Made by a program: the position numbers and the translations under genes. From Streptomyces sp. NBC_00102 (lineage in GTDB: Bacteria > Actinomycetota > Actinomycetes > Streptomycetales > Streptomycetaceae), in contig NZ_JAPEMC010000001.1 in assembly GCF_026343115.1 (NCBI RefSeq), positions 1 through 64,000 of the forward strand: DNA of 64,000 nt, in the 5' to 3' direction. Under the pieces are notes generated by a model. It was not told where the DNA came from, ran no database searches, and saw nothing but the letters and a program-made list of their open reading frames with translations. Of the stretch, positions 28,012 to 36,844 are shown piece by piece (the stretch's first letter is position 1; each line of letters begins with the position of its first letter).

Positions 28012-28206
28012 CCTCGCGGTCCCCGGCGCCCCCGCGGGCCGCCTTCCGGACGTGCCGGACCGTGCGGCGCCGGGGATCATCGGAGGGACCCGGGGGCGGC
28101 TCGGCAGGTCCGGCGTTCCGCGCCCGCCCGCCGCGGCCCCACCCAGGTATCGCTCCACGTCACGCGCAGAACGCCTCACTCCTCGGGGAAGTCAGGAGAG
28201 CCCGTC

Positions 28207-29646
28207 ATGCCCCAGGACCGCCGCCCCGCGTCGCGTACGAGGACGCCGCGCGCCACCCCCGCCGAACGGGCCGCCGCGGGCAAGGCCGCACGCCGGCGGG
28301 TCCCCCGGTCGGCCCATGCGGAGTTCGACGCCTCCGCGCGCCGGTTCGATCCGCTGACTCTTCTGGAGACCCAGTCCGCGGCGCGCGTACCGGAGCTCGT
28401 TCCCCTCCGGTACGGCAGGATGACCGAATCGCCGTTCCGCTTCTACCGGGGCGCCGCCGGGATCATGGCGGCGGACTTGGCCGGCACACCGGACTCGGGG
28501 ATCACGGCGCAGCTGTGCGGTGACGCGCATCTGCTGAACTTCCGGCTGCTGGCCTCGCCCGAGCGCAATCTGCTCTTCGACATCAACGACTTCGACGAGA
28601 CGCTGCCCGGTCCCTGGGAATGGGACGTGAAGCGGCTCGCGGCCAGCCTCGTCATCGCCGCGCGGGCGAACGGTTTCTCGGACCGTGAGCGCACGCGTCT
28701 CGTGCGGGCCGCGGTGCGGTCGTACCGGGAGTCGATGGCCCGGTACGCCGGGATGGGCAATCTGGAGGTCTGGTACGCGCGGATCGACGAGGCGCGGCTG
28801 CGGGCCGTCGCGGCGGCGCAGCTCGCCGAGCGCGGCCGCAAGAACCTCGACCGCGCCCTGCTGAAGGCGCGTACCCGGGACAGTCGCCAGGTTCTCGGGA
28901 AGCTCACCGAGTGGTCGGGCGGCCGGCGACGCATCAAGTCGGACCCGCCGCTGGTGGTGCCGCTCACCGAGCTGGTGACGGACGCGGAGCGCATCGAGAC
29001 CGAGGAACGGTTGCGGGTCCTCCTGCGGCGTTACGGCCGCAGCCTCCCGTCGGACCGCCGGGCGCTGCTCTCCGGGTTCCGGCTGGCGGACGTGGCCCGC
29101 AAGGTGGTCGGTGTGGGGAGCGTGGGTACGCGCTGCTGGGTTCTGCTCCTGCTCGGCCGGGACGACGACGATCCGCTCTTCCTCCAGGCCAAGGAGGCCG
29201 ACACCTCGGTCCTCGCCGACCACGTCGGGACGAGCCGTTACCGCAACCAGGGCGAGCGGGTCGTGGCGGGCCAGCGGCTGATGCAGGCGACGAGCGACAT
29301 CTTCCTCGGCTGGGAGCGGGCGGAGGGCTTCGACGGCCGCCGCCGCGACTTCTACATCCGCCAGCTGCGCGACTGGAAGGGGATCGCCGAGCCGGAACGG
29401 ATGGTGCCGCAGGGGATGACGCTGTTCGGGGAGGTCTGCGGGGCGACCCTGGCCCGCGCGCACGCCAGGTCGGGCGACCGGATCGCCATCGCCGGGTACC
29501 TGGGGCGGGGCGACGCCTTCGACCGGGCCCTCGCCGTGTTCGCGGAGGCGTACGCGGACCGCAACGAGCGGGATCACGAGGCGCTCGTGGCCGCGGTCCG
29601 CGCGGGGCGTCTGCCCACCGCCGAGGAGCCTCCGGGGACCCGGTGA
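28207..29646 (+). CDS. DUF2252 protein (kinase-like fold)
   Basis: 479 residues. The DUF2252 signature FYRGAAGIMAADL, QLCGDAHLLNFRLLASPERNLLFDINDFDET and WEWDVKRLAASL is complete. GDAHLLNF and DINDFDE resemble the catalytic and metal-binding loops of aminoglycoside phosphotransferase-like kinases, though no substrate is known. The N-terminal 35 residues are basic and low in complexity. ATG 28207 has AGGAGAG 7 bases upstream. Confidence 0.88.
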   Translation: MPQDRRPASRTRTPRATPAERAAAGKAARRRVPRSAHAEFDASARRFDPLTLLETQSAARVPELVPLRYGRMTESPFRFYRGAAGIMAADLAGTPDSGITAQLCGDAHLLNFRLLASPERNLLFDINDFDETLPGPWEWDVKRLAASLVIAARANGFSDRERTRLVRAAVRSYRESMARYAGMGNLEVWYARIDEARLRAVAAAQLAERGRKNLDRALLKARTRDSRQVLGKLTEWSGGRRRIKSDPPLVVPLTELVTDAERIETEERLRVLLRRYGRSLPSDRRALLSGFRLADVARKVVGVGSVGTRCWVLLLLGRDDDDPLFLQAKEADTSVLADHVGTSRYRNQGERVVAGQRLMQATSDIFLGWERAEGFDGRRRDFYIRQLRDWKGIAEPERMVPQGMTLFGEVCGATLARAHARSGDRIAIAGYLGRGDAFDRALAVFAEAYADRNERDHEALVAAVRAGRLPTAEEPPGTR

Positions 29647-29674
29647 GAACCGGGTGATCCGACGAGAACCGGGA

Positions 29675-29723
29675 ACACGGGTGCGCCCCGGCAGGCCGAC
29701 CGGCCGCCGGGGCGCACCCGTGT
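29675..29723. terminator. 18-bp perfect bidirectional terminator
   Basis: ACACGGGTGCGCCCCGGC (29675-29692) is exactly complementary to 29706-29723; the 13-base loop can itself pair GGCC with GGCC. It sits between the convergent DUF2252 and DUF7144-like genes. Confidence 0.9.
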
Positions 29724-29733
29724 GCCTCCGCGC

Positions 29734-30132
29734 TCAGGGCGTTCGCTCGGTGCGCGCGCACAGAGCCCAGATGACGAAGATGTTGATGGCGATGAGGATG
29801 ATCGACCAGAACGGGTAGTACGGCAGCCAGAGGAAGTTGGCGACCGCTCCCAGCCCTGCCAGCACCACACCGATGAGCCGGGCCCACAGCGCGCCGGTGA
29901 ACAGGGCGCATCCGGCCAGGACGATGACGATGCCCAGGATGAGATGGATCCAGCCCCAGCCGGTGAGGTCCCACTGGAAGATGTAGTTGCGGGTGGTGAC
30001 GAACACGTCGTCCTTGGCGATGGCGGCGATGCCCTCGAAGATCGCCATCGCACCGCCGAAGATCATCAGAACGCCCGCGAATGCGGTCCATCCGGACTGG
30101 AACGCGGTGGTCTTCCCGGTGGTTCTGGCCAT
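29734..30132 (-). CDS. Small four-helix membrane protein (DUF7144-like)
   Basis: 132 residues with about four membrane segments: GWTAFAGVLMIFGGAMAIFEGI, GWGWIHLILGIVIVLAGCALF, WARLIGVVLAGLGAVANFLWLPYYPFW and SIILIAINIFVIWALCA. GWTAFAGVLM and FQWDLTGWGWIHLILGI are typical of the DUF7144 group common in Streptomyces. Function unknown. ATG 30132 has AAGGAGG 8 bases upstream. Confidence 0.82.
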   Translation of the reverse strand: MARTTGKTTAFQSGWTAFAGVLMIFGGAMAIFEGIAAIAKDDVFVTTRNYIFQWDLTGWGWIHLILGIVIVLAGCALFTGALWARLIGVVLAGLGAVANFLWLPYYPFWSIILIAINIFVIWALCARTERTP

Positions 30133-30284
30133 GGTCGGCCTCCTTGCGGTACCCGAAGCCCCTGAGCGGCCCGAGCGGCGGACCGGCGACGGTGCCCTTC
30201 TCCAAGCCTGGCACGGCGTCACCCGATCGGCATACGGGCGGGATAAAGGGCAGGAGGAGGAGACCCCACGTCCCACTTACGGGA

Positions 30285-30290
30285 TATGAT
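30285..30290 (+). promoter_or_regulatory. Candidate -10 element and operator for the XRE-cupin regulator
   Basis: TATGAT is close to the consensus -10 and stands 7 bases before the ATG at 30298, fitting a leaderless mRNA. It is embedded in the palindrome GGGAT-ATG-ATCCC (30281-30293), so the same site could be an autoregulatory operator. Confidence 0.4.
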
Positions 30291-30297
30291 CCCGGAT

Positions 30298-30873
30298 ATG
30301 AGAGACGAGACCGAGGCGGAGTCCGCCGACAGCAGGCTGGCCGACCGGCTCGCCTCGCTCCGGGCCGAACGCGGCTGGTCCCTGGACGAGCTCTCCGGCC
30401 TGACCGGGCTGAGCAGGTCCACCCTGTCGCGGGTGGAGCGGGGCGAACTGAGCCCGACCGCGGCCTCGCTGGGCCGGCTGTGCGCGGCGTACGGGCGGAC
30501 GATGTCGCGCCTGCTGACGGAGATCGAGTCGGAGCCGCCCGCCCATGTGCCCGCCGGGTCTCAAGCGGTCTGGTACGACGCGTCCGTCGGCTTCACCCGC
30601 CGCTCGGTGTCGCCGCCGCACCCGGGACTGCGCGGCGAGGTCGTCGAGGGCACCCTCGACCCGGGCGCGGCGATCTCCTACGACAACCCTCCGGTACCCG
30701 GCGTGGAACAGCACATCTGGGTACGCGAAGGGACGGTCGAGATCACCGTCGACGGGACCGCGCACACCTTGGAAACCGGCGACTGCCTGCGTTTCCGCCT
30801 GGACGGAGCCTCCCGTTTCCACTGCCCGGGTCCGGACCGGACCCGCTATGTCCTGATGATCGTGATGCCGTGA
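30298..30873 (+). CDS. XRE-family regulator with C-terminal cupin domain
   Basis: 191 residues from 30298. The N-terminal helix-turn-helix (LASLRAERGWSLDELSGLTGLSRSTLSRVERGELSPT) is followed by a cupin (GVEQHIWVREGTVEITVDGTAHTLETGDCLRF). This architecture usually senses a small molecule in the cupin pocket. The start could be the ATG at 30286, but neither has a close ribosome site and the -10 at 30285 argues for a leaderless start at 30298. The GNAT gene follows after 14 bases, so the pair probably acts together. Confidence 0.9.
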   Translation: MRDETEAESADSRLADRLASLRAERGWSLDELSGLTGLSRSTLSRVERGELSPTAASLGRLCAAYGRTMSRLLTEIESEPPAHVPAGSQAVWYDASVGFTRRSVSPPHPGLRGEVVEGTLDPGAAISYDNPPVPGVEQHIWVREGTVEITVDGTAHTLETGDCLRFRLDGASRFHCPGPDRTRYVLMIVMP

Positions 30874-30887
30874 AAGGAACCCCTCCC

Positions 30888-31466
30888 ATGACCGAGATCG
30901 TCTCCGTGTCGGGCCCCGAACTCGTCACCTACGCCGACGAACTGGCCGCCCTCCTGGTGGACACCGTGCACGACGGCGCGTCGGTCGGCTTCCTCGATCC
31001 GCTCGACCGGGGCGCCGCCGCCGACTGGTGGCGGGAGCGCGCCAGGGCGGTGGAGCAGGGAGTGGTGCGGGTCTGGCTCGCCCGGGACGGCGAGCGGGTG
31101 GCCGGCACCATCAGCCTCGTACCCGCCCCGCTGCCGAACGCCCGCCACCGTGCCGAGGTCGCCAAGCTGATGGTGCGCCCGTCCGGCCGGGGGCGCGGGC
31201 TGGGCCGGGCGCTGCTGGCAGCCGTGGACGAGTGGGCGGTGTCGGCGGGCCTGTCCCTGCTCGTGCTGGACACCGAGTCGGGCAGCGTGGCCGAGCGGCT
31301 GTACCGGGCCGCGGGCTGGACGGAGTGCGGTTCGATCCCGGCGTACGCGCAGAACACCACCGGGACGCTCATGGCCACGACCGTCTACTGGAAGACCCCC
31401 GGGAAGCCCGAGGCGGTCGGGGGCCCGGACGGCGCCGGGGCCACAATGGGCGGCGACGCCTCCTGA
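30888..31466 (+). CDS. GNAT-family N-acetyltransferase
   Basis: 192 residues. The acetyl-CoA loop is VAKLMVRPSGRGRGLGRALLAAVDEWA (R/Q-x-x-G-x-G/A), and AGWTECGSIPAYA closes the fold. The start has AAAGGAAC 10 bases upstream. It is 14 bases after the XRE-cupin gene and likely under its control. The acetylated substrate is unknown; small amines or antibiotics are possible. Confidence 0.88.
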   Translation: MTEIVSVSGPELVTYADELAALLVDTVHDGASVGFLDPLDRGAAADWWRERARAVEQGVVRVWLARDGERVAGTISLVPAPLPNARHRAEVAKLMVRPSGRGRGLGRALLAAVDEWAVSAGLSLLVLDTESGSVAERLYRAAGWTECGSIPAYAQNTTGTLMATTVYWKTPGKPEAVGGPDGAGATMGGDAS

Positions 31467-31497
31467 CCGGGCGGCAGTTCTGAGCGAGGAGTTACCG

Positions 31498-31986
31498 ATG
31501 ACGCTGCACGACATCCCCCTGCGGACCCTGACCGGCGAGCCGACGACGCTCGGCGCCTGGAGCGGGAAGGCGGTGCTGCTGGTGAACGTCGCGTCCAAGT
31601 GCGGCCTCACGCCCCAGTACGAGGGCCTGGAGCGCCTGCAGAACACCTACGGCGGACGGGGCTTCACCGTCCTGGGCGTGCCGTGCAACCAGTTCGCCGG
31701 ACAGGAGCCGGGCACCGCGGAGGAGATCCAGTCCTTCTGCTCCACGACGTACGGCGTCAGCTTCCCGCTGCTGGAGAAGACCGACGTCAACGGCGACGAC
31801 CGGCACCCGCTCTACGCGGAGCTGACGCGGCTCCCCGACGCGGACGGCGAGGCCGGGGACGTCCAGTGGAACTTCGAGAAGTTCCTGATCTCCCCCGCCG
31901 GCGTGCCGGTCGCCCGTATCCGCCCGCGCACCGAGCCGGAGGCCCCGGAGGTCGTGGCCGCCATCGAGGCGCAGCTGCCCGCCTGA
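31498..31986 (+). CDS. Glutathione peroxidase-family thiol peroxidase
   Basis: 162 residues, normal family length. VNVASKCGLTPQYEGLE holds the peroxidatic Cys35; GVPCNQFAGQEPG carries the resolving or structural Cys and the conserved Gln, and WNFEKFLI the conserved Trp-Asn. Actinobacteria lack glutathione, so thioredoxin or mycothiol is the likely reductant. It follows the GNAT gene by 31 bases with GAGGAG upstream. Confidence 0.92.
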   Translation: MTLHDIPLRTLTGEPTTLGAWSGKAVLLVNVASKCGLTPQYEGLERLQNTYGGRGFTVLGVPCNQFAGQEPGTAEEIQSFCSTTYGVSFPLLEKTDVNGDDRHPLYAELTRLPDADGEAGDVQWNFEKFLISPAGVPVARIRPRTEPEAPEVVAAIEAQLPA

Positions 31987-32008
31987 CACCACCGCGACCA
32001 GCGTCCAC

Positions 32009-32048
32009 GGCCGGTGCACCCGGGGGCAGGTCCCCGGGCGCACCGGCC
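32009..32048. terminator. Hairpin terminator between convergent genes
   Basis: GGCCGGTGCACCCGGGG pairs with 32032-32048 with one A-C mismatch around a 6-base loop, between the peroxidase and acyl-CoA dehydrogenase genes. Confidence 0.8.
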
Positions 32049-32057
32049 GGTGCCGTG

Positions 32058-33284
32058 TCAGCGGATCGGCATGCCGGACAGGGTGCGGGCGATCACCAGG
32101 CGCTGGATCTCGCTCGTGCCCTCGAAGATGGTGTAGATCGCCGCGTCGCGGTGCATCCGCTCCACCGGGTACTCGCGGGTGAAGCCGTTGCCGCCGAGGA
32201 TCTGGACGGCCTGGGCGGTGACCTGCTTGGCGGTCTCGCTGGCGTACAGCTTCGACATCGAGCCCTCGGCCGAGGTGAAGGGCTTGTTGGTGGTGGCCAT
32301 CCAGGAGGCGCGCCAGACCAGCAGCCGGGCGGCGTCGATCCGGGTGCGCATGTCGGCGAGCTGGAAGGCGATGCCCTGGTTGTCGATGATCGGGCGGCCG
32401 AACTGGGTGCGCGTCTTGGCGTAGTCGAGGGCGACCTCGTAGGCGGCGCGCGCGGTGCCGACCGCCATGGCGCCGACGGCCGGGCGGGACGCCTCGAAGG
32501 TGGCCATGGCGGCGTTCTTCACGCGCTCGCCGCCCGACTTCGCCCGCTCGCGGGCCCGGGCGAGGCGCTCGTCGAGCTTCTCCTTGCCGCCGAGCAGGCA
32601 GTGGCCGGGGACGCGGACGTCCTCCAGGACCACTTCGGCGGTGTGGGACGCCCGGATGCCGTGCTTCTTGAACTTCTGCCCCTGGGACAGCCCCGGGGTG
32701 CCCGGCGGCACGATGAAGGAGGCGTGGCCCTTCGAGCCGAGCTCGGCGTCGACGACGGCCACCACGACGTGGACGTTGGCGATGCCGCCGTTGGTCGCCC
32801 AGGTCTTGGTGCCGTTCAGCACCCACTCGTCCGTGGCGGCGTCGTAGACGGCGCGGGTACGCATCGAGGCGACGTCGGAGCCGGCGTCGGGTTCGGAGGA
32901 GCAGAAGGCGGCGAGCTTGACGTCGTTCGCGTCGCCGTACATCTGCGGGATCCAGGTGCCGATCTGCTCCTCGGTGCCGTTGGCGAGCACGCCCACGGCC
33001 GCCAGGCCCGTACCGACGATCGACAGGGCGATGCCCGCGTCGCCCCAGAAGAGCTCCTCCATGGCCACCGGGATGCCGAGGCCGGTGGGATCGAAGAACT
33101 GCTGGGCGTAGAAGTCGAGCGAGTAGATGCCCACCTTGGCCGCCTCCTGGATGACGGGCCAGGGGGTCTCCTCACGCTCGTCCCACTCCGACGCCGCCGG
33201 CCGGATCACGTCCGCGGCGAATCCGTGGAGCCAGTCGCGTACCTGCTTCTGGTCTTCGTTGAGCTCAAGCGTGAACTCGGCCAT
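32058..33284 (-). CDS. Acyl-CoA dehydrogenase
   Basis: 408 residues of the FAD-dependent family. AAFCSSEPDAGSDVASMRTRA and NGTKTWATNGG contact FAD and substrate, FGRPIIDNQGIAFQLADM is conserved, and YTIFEGTSEIQRLVIARTL contains the catalytic Glu. It has an extra Lys/Arg/Glu-rich stretch (LDERLARARERAKSGGERVKNAAMA) in the middle. It introduces the alpha,beta double bond into acyl-CoA. ATG 33284 is used with GGAGGGG 3 bases upstream; ATG 33296 lacks one. It is divergent from a TetR gene with an operator between them. Confidence 0.93.
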   Translation of the reverse strand: MAEFTLELNEDQKQVRDWLHGFAADVIRPAASEWDEREETPWPVIQEAAKVGIYSLDFYAQQFFDPTGLGIPVAMEELFWGDAGIALSIVGTGLAAVGVLANGTEEQIGTWIPQMYGDANDVKLAAFCSSEPDAGSDVASMRTRAVYDAATDEWVLNGTKTWATNGGIANVHVVVAVVDAELGSKGHASFIVPPGTPGLSQGQKFKKHGIRASHTAEVVLEDVRVPGHCLLGGKEKLDERLARARERAKSGGERVKNAAMATFEASRPAVGAMAVGTARAAYEVALDYAKTRTQFGRPIIDNQGIAFQLADMRTRIDAARLLVWRASWMATTNKPFTSAEGSMSKLYASETAKQVTAQAVQILGGNGFTREYPVERMHRDAAIYTIFEGTSEIQRLVIARTLSGMPIR

Positions 33285-33315
33285 GTTCCCCTCCATGCAC
33301 TGCCCGACATCGCGT

Positions 33316-33350
33316 TACTTACGGTAACAGCAGTCTGTTACCGGCAAGTA
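33316..33350. promoter_or_regulatory. TetR-type operator between acyl-CoA dehydrogenase and its regulator
   Basis: CGGTAACAG (33322-33330) and CTGTTACCG (33335-33343) are perfect 9-bp arms around CAGT, flanked by ACTT and AAGT in matching positions. It lies 38 bases upstream of the dehydrogenase start on the side facing the TetR gene, the usual site for a TetR repressor of both genes. Confidence 0.7.
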
Positions 33351-33465
33351 GCCGCTGTCAACCGTCCATGGACCGATCGGCACCCTGTCGGACCGGGGTG
33401 TTACGTTTCCCGGGCGCGCGCAAAGCGCCAGGCCAGAGGTGTCAGGGGTGGGGAAAGGGCGACAG

Positions 33466-34113
33466 ATGGAGACCGCACGACAGGCCGACCGGCAGCGGAC
33501 GGCGGCCGAGCAGCGACGCCGGGAACTGCTGGAGGCGGCCGACCGGGTCGTGCTCAGGGAAGGCCCCAGGGCCTCGATGAACGCCATCGCCGCCGAGGCG
33601 GGCATCACCAAGCCCATCCTCTACCGCCACTTCGGCGACAAGGGCGGCCTCTACCGCGCCCTCGCGCAGCGCCACACCGACGCCCTGCTGAGCAATCTGC
33701 GCGCGGCGCTCGACGCGCCCGCGGAACGCCGCCGCCGGGTGGAGAACACCCTCGACACCTACCTCGCGGCCATCGAGGCCCGTCCGCAGGTCTACCGCTT
33801 CCTGATGCACCCCTCCGACGACGCGCCCGCTCCCGAGCCCGGGTTCGACACCGGCCGCCACTCCGTGCCGCTGCTGCGACGCCTGGGCGAGGAGCTCGGC
33901 CAGGTCATCGCCGAGCGGGTGGACCTCGGCGCGCACGGCGACGAGACGGCCCGGATCTGGGGACACGGCATCGTCGGGATGATGCACGCGGCGGGCGACT
34001 GGTGGCTCGGCGACCGGCCCGTCCCCCGCGAACGCCTGGTACGCAGCCTCGCCGACCTGCTCTGGGGCCGGCTGGCCGAGGTGGGCGACAAGCCGGGCGC
34101 GCCCGGCTTCTGA
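33466..34113 (+). CDS. TetR-family transcriptional regulator
   Basis: 215 residues. The N-terminal HTH is RRRELLEAADRVVLREGPRASMNAIAAEAGITKPILYRHFGDKGGLYRAL, with the recognition helix at PILYRHF. The C-terminal ligand domain fits regulators of fatty-acid or acyl-CoA genes. ATG 33466 follows AAAGGG at 7 bases; GTG codons at 33439 and 33448 are alternatives. It is divergent from the acyl-CoA dehydrogenase, which is its probable target, sensing an acyl-CoA or fatty acid (inference). Confidence 0.9.
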   Translation: METARQADRQRTAAEQRRRELLEAADRVVLREGPRASMNAIAAEAGITKPILYRHFGDKGGLYRALAQRHTDALLSNLRAALDAPAERRRRVENTLDTYLAAIEARPQVYRFLMHPSDDAPAPEPGFDTGRHSVPLLRRLGEELGQVIAERVDLGAHGDETARIWGHGIVGMMHAAGDWWLGDRPVPRERLVRSLADLLWGRLAEVGDKPGAPGF

Positions 34114-34150
34114 GCGCCCCGCACGGCCGCCCCGCCGCGATGCGGGGCGC
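34114..34150. terminator. Hairpin between convergent TetR gene and def
   Basis: GCGCCCCGCA (34114-34123) pairs perfectly with TGCGGGGCGC (34141-34150) around a 17-base loop, directly after the TetR stop. Confidence 0.65.
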
Positions 34151-34164
34151 CCGGGGGGGGCGGT

Positions 34165-34710
34165 TCAGTCCTGGGCGGCCCAGGGCGCCCGGCGGGCCCT
34201 GCGCAGCGCCCGCGTCCGGCGCAGGCCGGTCAGCCGGTCCGTGTAGACCGTGCCGTCCAGGTGGTCGCACTCGTGCTGGAGGCAGCGCGCGAACCAACCC
34301 GTACCGGTGATCTCGGTCTCCTCGCCGGTGACGGTGCGCCCGCGCACCACCGCCCGGTCGAAGCGCTCGGTGCCCGCCTCGATGCCCGGCAGCGACAGGC
34401 ACCCCTCCGGGCCGCGTACCGTGATGCCGTCCGCCTCCACCAGCCGGGGGTTGACCAGGTGGCCGAGGTGGCGGACGTCGTCGTCGTCCGGGCAGTCGTA
34501 TACGAAGACCCTGAGCGGCACGCCGATCTGGTTGGCCGCGAGGCCGACCCCCCGGGCCGCGTACATGGTGGCGAACATGTCCTCCACGAGCCGGGCGAGC
34601 GAGGGACCGAAATCGGTGACGTCCTCGCAGGCACGGTGGAGAACGGGGTCGCCGAGGGTGCTCACGGTACGGATGATTCCGGAACTGCCGGGGATCGGGC
34701 GGTTTCGCAT
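34165..34710 (-). CDS. def: Peptide deformylase
   Basis: 181 residues. All three family motifs are intact: GVGLAANQIG, EGCLSLPG with metal ligand Cys104, and QHECDH with His146, Glu147 and His150. It removes the formyl group from the N-terminal Met of nascent proteins. It has an Arg-rich C-terminal tail. There is no ribosome site before the ATG, but TACCCT lies 7 bases upstream, as in leaderless genes. Streptomycetes usually carry more than one def, so this may not be the only copy. Confidence 0.93.
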   Translation of the reverse strand: MRNRPIPGSSGIIRTVSTLGDPVLHRACEDVTDFGPSLARLVEDMFATMYAARGVGLAANQIGVPLRVFVYDCPDDDDVRHLGHLVNPRLVEADGITVRGPEGCLSLPGIEAGTERFDRAVVRGRTVTGEETEITGTGWFARCLQHECDHLDGTVYTDRLTGLRRTRALRRARRAPWAAQD

Positions 34711-34717
34711 GGCCGTA

Positions 34718-34723
34718 AGGGTA
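34718..34723 (-). promoter_or_regulatory. Candidate -10 element for a leaderless def transcript
   Basis: On the minus strand TACCCT then TACGGCC then the ATG at 34710, giving a 7-base gap. No ribosome site is present. Confidence 0.35.
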
Positions 34724-34784
34724 CGGTCCGCCTTGACCGCCCCGTTCCGTGGTGCCGCGGTGCGGGCGGCGCGCCGGACATCGA

Positions 34785-34790
34785 TAGGCT
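34785..34790 (+). promoter_or_regulatory. Candidate -10 element for murT-gatD
   Basis: TAGGCT fits the actinobacterial -10 pattern and would give a leader of about 27 bases containing the AAGGAGGA ribosome site of murT. No matching -35 was found. Confidence 0.35.
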
Positions 34791-34823
34791 GGGCGTGGAC
34801 CGATGCAAGGAGGATCTAGGACG

Positions 34824-36062
34824 ATGGCAGGCAACACGGAGCCGTTGTCGCCGCGGGCCAAGCTGGCCGTGACGGCGGGCAAGGCCGCGGCGGCGGTGTC
34901 GCGCGCGGCAGGGCGCGGCAGCGGATCGGTGATCGGCGGCCGGGTGGCGCTCAAGCTCGACCCCGACCTGCTGGGGCGACTGGCGCAGCACCTGGACGTG
35001 ATCCTCGTGTCGGCGACGAACGGCAAGACGACCACCACACGGCTGATCGCCGAGGCACTGCGGGCCGCCGGGCCCGTCGTCTCGAACGCGCTCGGCGCGA
35101 ACATGCCCGCGGGCATCACCTCGGCGCTGGCCGGCGGATCGGACGCCCGCTTCGGCGTGATCGAGGTCGACGAGAAGTACCTCGCCGGAGTGGCGCGCGA
35201 CACGACGCCCAAGGCGATCGCACTGCTCAACCTCTCCCGCGACCAGCTCGACCGCGCCGCGGAGACCCGCATGCTGGCGGAGCACTGGCGCGAGGGACTG
35301 GCGGGCTCGAAGGCCGTCATCATCGCCAACGCGGACGACCCGCTGATCGTCTGGGCGGCCTCGTCCTCCCAGAACGTGGTGTGGGTGGCGGCCGGTCAGG
35401 CGTGGAAGGACGACGCCTGGTCCTGCCCCTCCTGCGGCGGCGTGATGCAGCGCCCCGGAGACGACTGGTTCTGCGGGCAGTGCGGTTTCCGCCGACCCGC
35501 GCCGAGCTGGGCGCTCAACGGCGACTACGTGCTCGACCCGCACGGCTCGGCGTGGCCGATCCACCTCCAGCTGCCGGGTCGCGCCAACAAGGCGAACGCG
35601 ACCTCCTCGGCCGCCGTGGCGGCCGTCTTCGGGGTTCCCCCGCAGGTGGCCCTGGAGCGGATGTACCAGGTGCAGGCGGTGGCGGGCCGTTACGACGTCG
35701 TCTCGTTCCACAACCGCGAGCTGCGGCTGCTGCTGGCGAAGAACCCGGCCGGCTGGCTGGAGACGTTCTCGCTCATCGATCCCCCGCCGACGCCGGTGAT
35801 CCTCTCCGTCAACGCGCGCGGCGCCGACGGCACGGACACCTCCTGGCTGTGGGACGTCGACTACACGCAGCTGTCCGGTCACCCGATCTTCGTGCTCGGG
35901 GACCGCAAGATGGACCTCGCCGTCCGGCTCGAAGTGGCCGGTCTGGACTTCCGCGTCTGCGAGACCCTGGACGAGGCCGTCCAGCTGGCCCCGCCCGGCC
36001 GCATCGAGGTCATCGCCAACTACACCGCCTTCCAGGATCTGCGCCGTCGTGTCGGCAACTGA
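34824..36062 (+). CDS. murT: Lipid II isoglutaminyl synthase, MurT subunit
   Basis: 412 residues. The Mur-ligase P-loop SATNGKTTTTR (Lys68) and IEVDEKYLAGVARDTTP are present. A zinc ribbon is formed by Cys201, Cys204, Cys217 and Cys220, as in characterised MurT. The DUF1727-type C-terminal domain follows. With GatD it amidates the alpha-carboxyl of D-Glu in lipid II using ATP and glutamine on the cytoplasmic side. ATG 34824 has AAGGAGGA 9 bases upstream. gatD follows after 31 bases. Confidence 0.95.
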   Translation: MAGNTEPLSPRAKLAVTAGKAAAAVSRAAGRGSGSVIGGRVALKLDPDLLGRLAQHLDVILVSATNGKTTTTRLIAEALRAAGPVVSNALGANMPAGITSALAGGSDARFGVIEVDEKYLAGVARDTTPKAIALLNLSRDQLDRAAETRMLAEHWREGLAGSKAVIIANADDPLIVWAASSSQNVVWVAAGQAWKDDAWSCPSCGGVMQRPGDDWFCGQCGFRRPAPSWALNGDYVLDPHGSAWPIHLQLPGRANKANATSSAAVAAVFGVPPQVALERMYQVQAVAGRYDVVSFHNRELRLLLAKNPAGWLETFSLIDPPPTPVILSVNARGADGTDTSWLWDVDYTQLSGHPIFVLGDRKMDLAVRLEVAGLDFRVCETLDEAVQLAPPGRIEVIANYTAFQDLRRRVGN

Positions 36063-36093
36063 TCCCCGCCAGGGCCTCCGGAGAGGACGAAGC

Positions 36094-36822
36094 ATGAGCA
36101 ACAACGGTCTGCGTCTGGTCTGGGTCTACCCCGACCTTCTCAGCACCTACGGCGACCAGGGCAACGCCCTCGTCGTCGAGCGGCGGGCACGGCAGCGCGG
36201 CCTCGACGTGCAGCGGGTCGACGTGCGCAGCGACCAGCCGATCCCCACGTCGGGCGACATCTACCTCATCGGCGGCGGTGAGGACCGTCCGCAGCGGCTG
36301 GCCGCGGAGCGGCTGCGCCGCGACGGCGGGCTGAGCCGGGCCGCGTCCAACGGCGCGATCATCTTCTCGGTCTGCGCGGGCTACCAGATCCTGGGCCACG
36401 AGTTCATCAACGACCTCGGGGAGCGGGAGCCCGGGCTCGGACTGCTCGACGTGGTGACGACCCGCGGCGAGGGCGCGCGGTGCGTCGGCGACGTACTGGG
36501 CGACATCGACCCGAACCTCGGACTGCCGCCGCTCACCGGTTTCGAGAACCACCAGGGCATCACCCATCTCGGTCCGACGGCGCGTCCGTTCGCCCGGGTC
36601 CGGGTGGGTCGCGGCAACGGCACCGGCGACGGTACCGAGGGCGCGTACAGCGACACCGTGTTCGGGACGTACATGCACGGTCCGGTGCTGGCGCGCAATC
36701 CGCTGATCGCCGATCTGCTGCTGAAGCTGGCCCTCGACGTCAACGCCCTGCCGCCGGTGAACGACCACTGGTACGAGGCGCTGAGGTCGGAACGGATCGC
36801 CGCGGCGACCCAGCCGGCCTGA
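36094..36822 (+). CDS. gatD: Lipid II isoglutaminyl synthase, glutamine amidotransferase subunit GatD
   Basis: 242 residues. The class I-type amidotransferase site has the nucleophile Cys94 in FSVCAGYQILG, and the catalytic His lies in GTYMHGPVLARNP near 192. It releases ammonia from glutamine and channels it to MurT. GGAGAGGA precedes the ATG. The pair changes peptidoglycan cross-linking and charge. Confidence 0.95.
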   Translation: MSNNGLRLVWVYPDLLSTYGDQGNALVVERRARQRGLDVQRVDVRSDQPIPTSGDIYLIGGGEDRPQRLAAERLRRDGGLSRAASNGAIIFSVCAGYQILGHEFINDLGEREPGLGLLDVVTTRGEGARCVGDVLGDIDPNLGLPPLTGFENHQGITHLGPTARPFARVRVGRGNGTGDGTEGAYSDTVFGTYMHGPVLARNPLIADLLLKLALDVNALPPVNDHWYEALRSERIAAATQPA

Positions 36823-36844
36823 TGTGTCGGCCGTGTTTCGCCTG

